Below are positions 8,465 to 16,127 of a stretch of 64,000 nucleotides of DNA, piece by piece. The DNA comes from Nocardioides sp. Iso805N (lineage in GTDB: Bacteria > Actinomycetota > Actinomycetes > Propionibacteriales > Nocardioidaceae). The stretch covers positions 1 through 64,000 of the forward strand of contig NZ_KB822581.1 in NCBI RefSeq assembly GCF_000364605.1, given 5' to 3'. The notes below the pieces were generated by a model. The model saw only the letters and a list, made by a program, of their open reading frames with translations, was not told the origin of the DNA and did not search any database. A program made the translations under genes and the position numbers. Every line of letters starts with the position of its first letter. Within the stretch, counting starts at the first letter, position 1.

Positions 8465-8499
8465 CGGCGGGCCGTCCCCGAGATGGGAACGGCCCGCCG
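8465..8499 (-). terminator. Hairpin downstream of flgE
   Basis: CGGCGGGCCGT at 8465-8475 pairs perfectly with ACGGCCCGCCG at 8489-8499, extended by CCC/GGG near a 6-base loop. There is no T tract, as is common in high-GC actinobacteria. It lies 20 bp past the flgE stop and before the flbD promoter, so it probably ends the fliJ-flgE transcript. Confidence 0.6.
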
Positions 8500-8518
8500 A
8501 TGCGTAGGGCAGGTGGGA

Positions 8519-9535
8519 TCAGCGCTTCATGTTGATCAGGTCGTCGAGGATCTGGTCGGAGGTGGTGATGATCTTCGAGCTGGCCTCGAAGCCGCGCTGG
8601 GCGAGGATCAGGTTGGTGAACTCGGTGGAGAGGTCCACGTTCGACATCTCCAGCGCGCCGGTGGTGATCTTGGCGTTCTGGCCGTAGTCGGTGACCTCGC
8701 CGGCCGCGGCGTACTCGATCAGGCCGGAGTTGGCGCTCGAGACGTACTCCGAATCGCCGGACTTCTCCAGGCCCTGCGGGTTCTGCACGTTGGCGACTCC
8801 GATCTTGCCGATGGCCAGCTTGTCGCCGTTGGAGTAGGTGCCGGTGATGGTGCCGTCGCTGCCGATCTCGTAGGACTGCAGGTTCGGGTAGGCCACCGAT
8901 CCCGCCGGCGTGCCGGGCGTGGTGCTGTAGACCACGGGCGGGGTGGCGGCGGCGCCCTCGGCGTCGAAGTAGTCCTGCAGGCCGTTGGTCGTCGCGGGCG
9001 CAGTCACCTTGTCGTTCATCTGCTGGGTGATGGTCTCCAGCCCGGTGCCGGTGGTGTCGGTCGCGCCGGGCTTGCTGTCGTAGTTCGGGGTGCCGTCGGC
9101 GTTGTAGCTGGTGACGGCGTAGCCCTGGACGAGCTTGCCGTCGGGGGCGGTCAGGTTGCCGTTCTGGTCGAAGGAGAACGCGCCGGCGCGGGTGAGGTAC
9201 TTGTTCGCGCCGTCGCTGACCACGAAGAAGCCGTCGCCGCTCAGCATCATGTCGGTGGGGACACCGGTGGTCTCGTTGGCGCCCTGGGTGAAGTTGGTCT
9301 TCACCGCGGCGAGCTGGGTGCCGAGGCCGATCTGGATGGCGTTGGTGCCACCGAGGCTGCCGTTGTTGGCCGGCGCCGAGGCGGCGGTCAGCATCTGCGA
9401 CAGGGTGTCGGAGAAGACGGTCTGCGAGCTCTTGAAGCCGACCGTGTTGGCGTTGGCGATGTTGTTGCCGGTCACGTCGAGCATGGTCTGGTTGACGCGC
9501 AGGCCGCTGATGCCGGCGAAGAGTGAACGAAGCAT
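8519..9535 (-). CDS. flgE: Flagellar hook protein FlgE
   Basis: Hook subunit (338 residues). The N-terminus carries the flagellar rod/hook signature Gly-Ile-Ser-Gly-Leu-Arg-Val-Asn-Gln-Thr-Met-Leu-Asp-Val-Thr-Gly-Asn-Asn-Ile-Ala (about 8-27). The C-terminus has the matching coiled segment with Val-Asp-Leu-Ser-Thr-Glu-Phe-Thr-Asn-Leu. The middle is a variable hook domain, fairly short compared with the roughly 400 residues of enteric FlgE. A purine-rich AAAGGAAAG ribosome site precedes the ATG. It is exported by the machinery encoded downstream. Confidence 0.95.
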   Translation of the reverse strand: MLRSLFAGISGLRVNQTMLDVTGNNIANANTVGFKSSQTVFSDTLSQMLTAASAPANNGSLGGTNAIQIGLGTQLAAVKTNFTQGANETTGVPTDMMLSGDGFFVVSDGANKYLTRAGAFSFDQNGNLTAPDGKLVQGYAVTSYNADGTPNYDSKPGATDTTGTGLETITQQMNDKVTAPATTNGLQDYFDAEGAAATPPVVYSTTPGTPAGSVAYPNLQSYEIGSDGTITGTYSNGDKLAIGKIGVANVQNPQGLEKSGDSEYVSSANSGLIEYAAAGEVTDYGQNAKITTGALEMSNVDLSTEFTNLILAQRGFEASSKIITTSDQILDDLINMKR

Positions 9536-9568
9536 CGCGCTTTCCTTTGTTCGGTGGTGGTGGGGGGA

Positions 9569-10072
9569 TCAGGCGTTGGTGCCGGAGGTGGTGCCAGAGG
9601 TGGTGCCGGAGGTGCTGGTGTCGCCGGTGGTGTCGCTGGAACTGCTGGCCGCGATGTCGCCGATGGCGCCGATCGAGTTGAGCGAGACCTGCTGGTCGCC
9701 GACGCTGACCACCGGTCCCGAGGTGGTGTAGGAGACGCCCGAGACGGTGCCGGACTGGGTCTTGCCGTTGGCGTCGACCCAGCTGACGTTCTGGCCGATC
9801 ATCGCCGCGGAGCCGAAGGCGAGCTGGCTGGAGAGCACCATGCCCATCTCGCTCTGCATCTCCTGGATCGCCTGGACCTCGGTGAAGGTAGCGTTCTGGG
9901 TCAGCATGGTGGAGGTGTCGGTCGGGTTCATCGGGTCCTGGTACTTCATCTGCGCCACCATCAGCTGGAGGAACATGTCCGAGTCCTCGCTGGTCGAGCC
10001 GGTGCTACTCGCGGTGGAGGCCGAGTTCGCGGCGAAGATGCCGTTGTCGCTGCTGATCGGGGTCACGGTCAC
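9569..10072 (-). CDS. flgD: Flagellar hook capping protein FlgD
   Basis: Hook scaffold (cap) protein, 167 residues, shorter than enteric FlgD (about 230) and apparently lacking the C-terminal FlnI-like domain. The N-terminal family motif is present: Phe-Leu-Gln-Leu-Met-Val-Ala-Gln-Met-Lys-Tyr-Gln-Asp-Pro (about 49-62), followed by Thr-Ala/Thr-Phe-Thr-Glu-Val-Gln. The last 20 residues are a Ser/Gly/Thr tract encoded by degenerate 15-bp repeats. GTG start, 18 bp after fliK. Confidence 0.92.
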   Translation of the reverse strand: MTVTPISSDNGIFAANSASTASSTGSTSEDSDMFLQLMVAQMKYQDPMNPTDTSTMLTQNATFTEVQAIQEMQSEMGMVLSSQLAFGSAAMIGQNVSWVDANGKTQSGTVSGVSYTTSGPVVSVGDQQVSLNSIGAIGDIAASSSSDTTGDTSTSGTTSGTTSGTNA

Positions 10073-10090
10073 GGGGAGGGTCTCCTCTGG

Positions 10091-11446
10091 TCAGATCAGC
10101 TGGTCCACGCCGGAGGTGGCGCGACGAGCGGTCGGGACGGACGGGTCGGACTCGGACGCGACGGAGGTGTCGCGTGGGGTGGGCTGGTCGGTCGAGGCGT
10201 ACGACGCCGCGCGGCCCCGGCCACCGCTGCCGGTGTCGGCCTGGGCTTGGGCCTGCGCGAAGGTCTGCGACTGCTGACGGCCACCGTCGGTCGCGCCGCC
10301 GGTGGTGCTGTTCGGGGTGGTGCCGGTGCCGAACTCGCGGAACCGCACCTCGGCGTCGGTGCCGACCGCCTCGAGCAGCCGGCGCAGCTCGGGGGCACCG
10401 TGCTCCAGCGCGGTGCGGGCGGCACCGTTGACGGGATCGGTCGCGACGTTGACCTGCACCGAGCCGGCCCGGACCACGACCGTGACTCGTACCTCGCCGA
10501 GATCCTCGGGGTGCAGTGTGATGGCGAGGCGGTGGGTGCCCTGCCCGCTGGCGGCCACCTTGGTGACCTCGGGGAAGACCTGGCGCAGCACGGCCGCGGT
10601 CTGCTCCGGCTGCTGGTCGGCGACCACGGAGGTGGCCGAGGTCGAGGTCGCGGCGGCCGCGAGGCTGTCGGTGACGGCCGCGATCGAGGAGGCCGCGTCC
10701 GGTGACGCTCCCGGGAGCGGGGTGGTCACCGGCACCAGCGACGGGTCGGTGGCCGATGCTGACGAGGCGGTGAGGGTGCTCGTGCTCGCCGAGCTGGTCG
10801 TGTCGGCGCCGTTCGTGTCGGCGCCGGTCGCCGCAGAGGCGTGGCGGTGCGGTGCCGGGTCGCCCGCCGCGGTGGCGAGCAGGTCAGCCGTCAGCGTGCT
10901 GACGTCGGCCGTCGAGCCCGGGGTGGTCGGCGCGGCAGCCGCGCTCGCGCTGGTGGGCTGAGTCGCAGCCTGAGCCGTCTGCGTCGCCGCGCTCGCCCCG
11001 GTCGGCGCCGTCGTCGCGCTCCGGGCGCCCAGGCCGAGCTGGCCCGCGAGCCGACCGAAGGGCGTGCCGCCGGGCTGCGCGATCGTGCCCGAGCCGGCGC
11101 CGGGCTGCGCCGCCGTCACGTCGTCGAGCGAGCTCAGCAGCGCGGTCGGCAGACCGGTGGTCGGGCTCTGCGTGAGGGCGTCGGCTGCTGCCGTCGTCGT
11201 ACCGGCGGTGGGGGTGGCCTCTCCGGGCGCGCCGCCCGGCAGGCCCGAGGTCATGCCCGGTACGGCGAGGGTCTGGCCGAGCGGCCCGACGCTCCCGACC
11301 GCGGCGGCGAGCTGGGCCAGGAAGCCGAGCGCGCTGTCGGCGCCGGCCTGACCGGCCTGGCCGTCCTGACCGCCGTGGCCGGCCTTGCCGAGCGCGCCGG
11401 CGGACTTGTGCCCGGTCTGCGTCGAAGTGAAGGGAGCGATGCTCAC
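10091..11446 (-). CDS. fliK: Flagellar hook-length control protein FliK
   Basis: Secreted ruler that sets hook length and triggers the FlhB switch. 451 residues. The long N-terminal and central part is low-complexity Ala/Thr/Ser/Gly, as usual for FliK. The conserved C-terminal domain (about 290-385) contains Leu-Ala-Ile-Thr-Leu-His-Pro-Glu-Asp-Leu-Gly-Glu-Val-Arg-Val-Thr, the family hallmark. The tail is Gln- and Ser-rich. The GTG start overlaps the upstream gene's stop (GTGA). Confidence 0.9.
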   Translation of the reverse strand: MSIAPFTSTQTGHKSAGALGKAGHGGQDGQAGQAGADSALGFLAQLAAAVGSVGPLGQTLAVPGMTSGLPGGAPGEATPTAGTTTAAADALTQSPTTGLPTALLSSLDDVTAAQPGAGSGTIAQPGGTPFGRLAGQLGLGARSATTAPTGASAATQTAQAATQPTSASAAAAPTTPGSTADVSTLTADLLATAAGDPAPHRHASAATGADTNGADTTSSASTSTLTASSASATDPSLVPVTTPLPGASPDAASSIAAVTDSLAAAATSTSATSVVADQQPEQTAAVLRQVFPEVTKVAASGQGTHRLAITLHPEDLGEVRVTVVVRAGSVQVNVATDPVNGAARTALEHGAPELRRLLEAVGTDAEVRFREFGTGTTPNSTTGGATDGGRQQSQTFAQAQAQADTGSGGRGRAASYASTDQPTPRDTSVASESDPSVPTARRATSGVDQLI

Positions 11447-12516
11447 GAGGCCTCCGTCAGGGCGAGGACGTTGCGGACGTAGTTCTGCGTCTCGGAGTAG
11501 GGCGGGACGCCGCCGTACTTGAGAACCGCTCCGGGGCCGGCGTTGTAGGCCGCCACCGCGAGGGTGGTGCTGCCGCCGAACCGCTTCAGCAGGCTGGCGA
11601 GGTAGTCGGCACCGCCGTTGATCGACTGGGTGGCATCGAGCGGGTTGGTCACGCCCAGCCCCTTCGCCGTCGCCGGCATCAGCTGCATGATCCCCTCGGC
11701 ACCGGCCTTGCTGACGGCCTTGGCGTTGAAGCCGGACTCCTGCTTCGCGACCGCGGCGATGAGGTCGGCCGGCACGCCGGTGCGGGCGGAGGCGGCGTTG
11801 ATCACCGAGGCGTACGGCGTGGCGCTGCCGACGCCGGCCGCGCCGTTCGTGTCGACCGCGCTCGTGTCGACCGCGGTCATCGTCGAGACGCGGGCCGAGG
11901 TGTCGGCGGAGGTGCCGAGCACGCGGCGGATCTCCGAGACCGGCTCCCCGAAGTCGGAGACCTTGATCTCCTTGACGCTCTGGCCGGTGTGCGGCGCCTC
12001 GATCATCATCCCGTTGCCCTCGTAGATGGCGACGTGGTGGATCGGGGAGCCGAAGAAGAGCAGGTCGCCCGGCTGGGCGTCGGCCAGGCTGCCGACGGCG
12101 GTGCCGGTGTCGGCCTGGTCCCGGGAGACACGCGGAAGGCTGATGCCGAGGTCGCCGTAGACCTGCTGGACCAGACCGCTGCAGTCCAGGCCCTTGCTCG
12201 GGTCGGTGCCGCCCCAGAGGTAGGGGACGCCGAGGTAGCGGCGCGCGTCGGTGACCACGTCGCTGCCGGTGGCGCCGCTCGACGAGGTGCCGTAGCCGGG
12301 CGGCGGCGCGATGGTGCTGCCGTCGTTGGTGGCCACCACGCCGGTGGTGCTGGTGCTCGACGTCGCGGCCCGCAGCGCGGTGGAGAAGTCGCTGGAGGTG
12401 CTGTCGGTGCTCGTGGTCGTCGTGGTGCCGCTGAGCGCGGCCAGCTGGCTCTGGATCTGCTCGATCCGGCTGCTGATGTCGCTCAGGCCGCCTGCCTCCA
12501 CGGTCATGCTGCTCAT
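11443..12516 (-). CDS. Two-domain muralytic enzyme: NlpC/P60 plus lytic transglycosylase
   Basis: Probable peptidoglycan-cleaving enzyme that opens the wall for the flagellar rod. 357 residues. An N-terminal coiled or Thr/Ser-rich region (1-80) precedes an NlpC/P60 peptidase domain (about 85-200) with Cys112 in Asp-Cys-Ser-Gly-Leu-Val and the His160/161 region. A linker leads to a goose-lysozyme-like SLT domain (about 235-350) with the catalytic Glu260 in Lys-Gln-Glu-Ser-Gly-Phe-Asn and the Gly-Ile-Met-Gln-Leu-Met-Pro motif. No signal peptide is visible, so export through the flagellar apparatus is likely (inference). It overlaps both fliJ and fliK. Confidence 0.88.
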   Translation of the reverse strand: MSSMTVEAGGLSDISSRIEQIQSQLAALSGTTTTTSTDSTSSDFSTALRAATSSTSTTGVVATNDGSTIAPPPGYGTSSSGATGSDVVTDARRYLGVPYLWGGTDPSKGLDCSGLVQQVYGDLGISLPRVSRDQADTGTAVGSLADAQPGDLLFFGSPIHHVAIYEGNGMMIEAPHTGQSVKEIKVSDFGEPVSEIRRVLGTSADTSARVSTMTAVDTSAVDTNGAAGVGSATPYASVINAASARTGVPADLIAAVAKQESGFNAKAVSKAGAEGIMQLMPATAKGLGVTNPLDATQSINGGADYLASLLKRFGGSTTLAVAAYNAGPGAVLKYGGVPPYSETQNYVRNVLALTEAS

Positions 12517-12956
12517 CGGTGCGCCTCCCGGGCCCACCGCACCGAGGCGAGGTCGTCCAGCTCCTTGGCCTCGGCCTTGGCCCGCTCGGCGCGACGACGT
12601 ACGGCGCGACGCTCGAGGAGGTTCTCGACGGCGGAGAGCTGGGCCTTGTCGGCGTGCCAGCGAGCACGTGCGCCCTCGACCACCGCGTGGTGGGAGGAGG
12701 CCTCCTCGCGAGCATCGCGCAGGTGCGCGCCCAGGGCGGCGGTGCCGGCGCGGAAGATCAGCAGCTCGGCGGGCGTGACGGCGGCGTCGCCCGGCAGTGC
12801 GGCGAGCCGGTCGTTCAGCGCGGTCGCGCGCTCCTCGAGGGCCTGCTGCTCGGCCAGTGCCATCTGCAGACCGAGCCGGCTGTCGTGCTCCCGCACACCG
12901 CGGACGCGCGCGACGGCGCGCAGGCCGCGATCGGCCACGGATCGGGTAGCACTCAA
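12513..12956 (-). CDS. fliJ: Flagellar export chaperone FliJ
   Basis: 147-residue, almost wholly helical coiled-coil protein typical of FliJ, which links the FliI ATPase ring to FlhA. The sequence alternates Ala/Glu/Arg heptads with a central Gln-Gln-Ala-Leu-Glu-Glu-Arg. I chose a TTG start because AGGAAG lies about 8 bp upstream and the resulting length equals the family norm; the open frame continues further upstream. It is the first gene of the block here. Its usual partners fliH and fliI are absent beside it. Confidence 0.8.
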   Translation of the reverse strand: MSATRSVADRGLRAVARVRGVREHDSRLGLQMALAEQQALEERATALNDRLAALPGDAAVTPAELLIFRAGTAALGAHLRDAREEASSHHAVVEGARARWHADKAQLSAVENLLERRAVRRRAERAKAEAKELDDLASVRWAREAHR

Positions 12957-13030
12957 GGCACAGACTTCCTGCTGTTGACACTGTGCCGATCCGTCGGCTT
13001 CCGGTCTTGAGCGTTCCTTGCTCACCGGCT

Positions 13031-13058
13031 CCATCGGCGGACCTGCGGGGGACCTGAG
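13031..13058 (-). promoter_or_regulatory. Probable flagellar sigma (FliA/sigma28-type) promoter for fliJ operon
   Basis: On the minus strand the element starts CTCAGGTCC and ends GCCGATGG with 17 bp between CTC and GCCGAT, exactly the layout found before flbD at 8349-8376. The fliJ start codon is about 75 bp downstream. The first nine bases are identical between the two sites. Confidence 0.6.
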
Positions 13059-13148
13059 CCGGTGCGGAGACAATTGCGAGCAGAGGTGCGGCATCTCGCG
13101 GCCGTCGGCCGCTCCTCACCGCCGCCGCCCGCGGCCCACCCAGACGAC

Positions 13149-13188
13149 AGATGGGTAAAGGGGCACAGGCGTGCCCCTTTACCCATCT
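13149..13188. terminator. Hairpin between aspA and fliJ
   Basis: An 18-bp perfect stem, AGATGGGTAAAGGGGCAC at 13149-13166 pairing with 13171-13188, closes a 4-base loop. It follows the aspA stop by about 60 bp and precedes the fliJ promoter, so it probably insulates the flagellar operon from the aspA-gab operon. Confidence 0.7.
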
Positions 13189-13247
13189 CTGAACTCGTCG
13201 GTGTCGGGAACCCGTCACCGTTTGTTGTGTGCCGGTGTCGCGCAGGC

Positions 13248-14738
13248 TCAGGCCTGGGCGGCCTCCACGGCCTCGGTCGCCGCCGCGTCCTCGGCCGGGG
13301 TGGGCCGCTGCAGGTTGGCCAGCACCTCGGGACGCAGCACCTGGGCGAGCTGCTCGGCGTCCATCAGGCCACGCTCGAGGACCAGCTCGGCGACGCCACG
13401 ACCGGTGATGAGCGCCTCCTGGGCGATCTCGGTGGCGGCGCGATAACCGATGTAGGGGTTGAGCGCGGTGACCAGCCCGATGGAGTTCTCGACGGCCAGC
13501 CGCAGGATCTCGCGGTTGGCGGTGATGTCGTCCACGCACTTCTCCGCCAGCACGATCATCGCCTGCCGCATCCGCCACAGACCGGCGGAGAGCGAGTAGC
13601 CGATGACGGGCTCGAAGGCGTTGAGCTGCAGCTGGCCGGCCTCGGCCGCCATCGTGACGGTGACGTCGAAGCCGATGACCTCGAAGGCGACCTGGTTGAC
13701 CACCTCGGGGATCACCGGGTTCACCTTGCCGGGCATGATGCTCGACCCGGCCTGGCGGGCCGGCAGGTTGATCTCGCCCAGGCCGGCACGCGGACCGGAG
13801 GAGAGCAGCCGCAGGTCGTTGCAGACCTTGCTGATCTTCACCGCCACCCGCTTGAGCACGCCGGAGAGGTGGACGAAGGCGCCGCAGTCCTGGGTCGCCT
13901 CGACCAGGTCGGCCGCCGTCACCAGCGGGAGCTCGGTGATGCGGGCGAGGTGGGCGCGGGCCGCCTCGACGTACCCGGCGGGGGCGTTGAGCTGGGTGCC
14001 GATCGCCGTCGCGCCGAGGTTGATCTCGTAGAGCATCGTGACGGCCTCGGCGAGCCGGGCACGGTCCTCGCCGAGCATGATCGCGTAGGCGTTGAACTCC
14101 TGACCGAGGGTCATCGGTACGGCGTCCTGCAGCTGGGTGCGACCCATCTTCAAGACGTCGTGGAACTCCTCGGCCTTGCGGGCGAAGCTGGCCTCGAGCT
14201 GGCCCATCGCCTCGAGCAGCGCGTAGGTCGCCTTGACGATCGCGATCTTGACCGCGGTCGGGTAGACGTCGTTGGTCGACTGGCTCAGGTTGACGTGCTC
14301 GTTGGGGTGCAGCACGTCGTAGCTGCCCTTGGGGTGGCCCAGCAGCTCGAGCGCCCGGTTGGCGATGACCTCGTTGGCGTTCATGTTGGTCGAGGTGCCG
14401 GCGCCGCCCTGGATCACGTCCACGACGAACTGCGAGGAGAGTGCGCCGCCACGGATCTCCGCGCAGGCCTCCTGGATGGCCGCGAACCGCTCGTCGTCGA
14501 GCAGCCCGAGGTCGTGGTTGGCGCAGGCCGCCGCCTCCTTGACCGAGGCGAGCGCCTCGACCAGGTAGGGGCTGGAGCCGATCGCGATGCCGGTGATCGG
14601 GAAGTTCTCCAGCGCGCGCAGGGTGTGCACGCCCCAGTAGACCTCCGCCGGCACCTCACGGTCGCCGAGCAGGTCGTGCTCGATGCGGCCGTGCTCGATC
14701 CTGCTGGTGTCGATCCTGGTGGTGTCGAATGCGGTCAT
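13248..14738 (-). CDS. aspA: Aspartate ammonia-lyase
   Basis: Cytoplasmic lyase interconverting L-aspartate with fumarate and ammonia. 496 residues, within the normal range. The superfamily signature Gly-Ser-Ser-Ile-Met-Pro-Gly-Lys-Val-Asn-Pro is present near 330-340, along with Gly-Gly-Ala-Gly-Thr-Ser-Thr-Asn-Met-Asn near residue 110 and the His-Thr-Leu-Arg-Ala substrate-loop region. The start follows the Asp-Leu-Leu-Gly-Asp-xx-Val-Pro N-terminal pattern after a 20-residue leader. Three bp after gabD, hence probably co-transcribed with gabT-gabD. Distinction from fumarase rests on overall likeness. Confidence 0.88.
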   Translation of the reverse strand: MTAFDTTRIDTSRIEHGRIEHDLLGDREVPAEVYWGVHTLRALENFPITGIAIGSSPYLVEALASVKEAAACANHDLGLLDDERFAAIQEACAEIRGGALSSQFVVDVIQGGAGTSTNMNANEVIANRALELLGHPKGSYDVLHPNEHVNLSQSTNDVYPTAVKIAIVKATYALLEAMGQLEASFARKAEEFHDVLKMGRTQLQDAVPMTLGQEFNAYAIMLGEDRARLAEAVTMLYEINLGATAIGTQLNAPAGYVEAARAHLARITELPLVTAADLVEATQDCGAFVHLSGVLKRVAVKISKVCNDLRLLSSGPRAGLGEINLPARQAGSSIMPGKVNPVIPEVVNQVAFEVIGFDVTVTMAAEAGQLQLNAFEPVIGYSLSAGLWRMRQAMIVLAEKCVDDITANREILRLAVENSIGLVTALNPYIGYRAATEIAQEALITGRGVAELVLERGLMDAEQLAQVLRPEVLANLQRPTPAEDAAATEAVEAAQA

Positions 14739-14741
14739 GGC

Positions 14742-16127
14742 TCAGCTCCAGTCCACGCTGAGGTACTGGGTCTCGGTGAAGGCGAGCAGGCCCTCGCGGG
14801 CGCCCTCGCGACCGAGGCCGCTCTGCTTCACGCCGCCGAACGGCGCGGCCGGGTCGGAGACCAGACCGCGGTTGACCCCGACCATGCCGGCGTCGAACCG
14901 CTCGGCGAGGCTGATGGCCCGCTTGAGGTCGCCGGAGAACACGTACGCCGCCAGGCCGTACTCGCTGCTGTTGACGTAGCCGAGCAGCTGCTCGTCGTCC
15001 TCCCAGGTCACGACCGGAGCGATCGGCGCGAAGAGCTCGTCGTTGACCACGGCGGCGCCGGGGTCGACATCGGTGAGCAGCGTCGGCGCGAGGAAGTGAC
15101 CGGGCAGGTCCGGCAGCTGCGCCTGGGCGGCGACCCGGGCGCCGGCGTCGATGGCCTGCTCCAGGGTCGCGGTGGTGCGCTGGAGCGCCCGGGCGGTGAT
15201 CAGCGGACCGATCTCGGCGCCGTCGAGCGCGCTGCCGACGACCAGCTTCTCGATCGCGGCACCGAGCCGGTCGGAGAACTCGCGTGCCACCGAGGCGTGC
15301 ACGTAGAGCCGGTTGGCGGCGGTGCAGGCCTGGCCGCCGTTGCGGAACTTGGCGATCATCGCACCGGCGACGGCCGCGTCGAGGTCGGCGTCCTCGGCGA
15401 CCACGAAGGGGGCGTTGCCGCCGAGCTCCATCGAGGCGTTGACGACCCGCTCGGCCGCCTGCTTCAGCAGCTGGCGGCCGACGCCGGTGGAGCCGGTGAA
15501 GGAGATCTTGCGGACTCGGGCATCGTCCAGCCACGCGCCCACAACGCTGGGGGCATCGGTGGTCGGGACGATCTGCAGCGCGCCCTCGGGCAGGCCGGCC
15601 TCGAGCAGGAGCTCGCCGACGGCGAACGCCGTCAGCGGGGTCTCCTCGGCCGGCTTGAGCACGGCGGTGCAGCCGGCGGCGAGCGCCGGGCCGATCTTGC
15701 GGGTGGCCATCGCCGCCGGGAAGTTCCACGGCGTCACGAGGGCGGCCACCCCGACGGGGCGGTGCGTCACGATGGTGCGGGTGCCGCCGGCGGGGGACTC
15801 GCCGTAGTCGCCGCCCGGGCGGACCGCCTCCTCGCTGAACCAGCGGAAGAACTCCGCGGCGTAGGTGACCTCCGCGGTGGCGTCGGCGATCGACTTGCCG
15901 TTCTCCCGCGAGATCAGGGTCGCGAGACGATCACGGTCCCGCAGCATCAGCTCGAACGCCTTGCGCAGCACGTCGCTGCGGCGGCGCGGTGCGGTCGAGG
16001 CCCACTCGGGGAAAGCCGCGTGGGCGGCGTCGACCGCCGAGATCGCGTCGCTCACACCAAGGTCGGCGACCTCCTGGATCGGCTCGAGGGTGGCCGGGTT
16101 CTCGACGACGAACGTCTTGCCGCTCAT
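14742..16127 (-). CDS. gabD: NAD(P)-dependent succinate-semialdehyde dehydrogenase
   Basis: Oxidises succinate semialdehyde, the product of the neighbouring GabT, to succinate. 461 residues of the aldehyde dehydrogenase fold: Asn135 in Pro-Trp-Asn-Phe-Pro, Glu234 in Glu-Leu-Gly-Gly-Asn, and the catalytic Cys268 in Gly-Gln-Ala-Cys-Thr-Ala. The end Lys-Gln-Ser-Gly-Leu-Gly-Arg-Glu-Gly fits GabD. The ATG overlaps the gabT stop by 4 bp. Substrate assignment relies on the neighbour as well as on family likeness. Confidence 0.9.
   Translation of the reverse strand: MSGKTFVVENPATLEPIQEVADLGVSDAISAVDAAHAAFPEWASTAPRRRSDVLRKAFELMLRDRDRLATLISRENGKSIADATAEVTYAAEFFRWFSEEAVRPGGDYGESPAGGTRTIVTHRPVGVAALVTPWNFPAAMATRKIGPALAAGCTAVLKPAEETPLTAFAVGELLLEAGLPEGALQIVPTTDAPSVVGAWLDDARVRKISFTGSTGVGRQLLKQAAERVVNASMELGGNAPFVVAEDADLDAAVAGAMIAKFRNGGQACTAANRLYVHASVAREFSDRLGAAIEKLVVGSALDGAEIGPLITARALQRTTATLEQAIDAGARVAAQAQLPDLPGHFLAPTLLTDVDPGAAVVNDELFAPIAPVVTWEDDEQLLGYVNSSEYGLAAYVFSGDLKRAISLAERFDAGMVGVNRGLVSDPAAPFGGVKQSGLGREGAREGLLAFTETQYLSVDWS

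Noticed and set aside
12954..13012. CTCAAG-containing stretches beside fliJ as promoters
   Set aside because: The spacing to any GCCGA-type box is wrong (about 10 or 27 bp); the element at 13031-13058 fits better and is duplicated before flbD.
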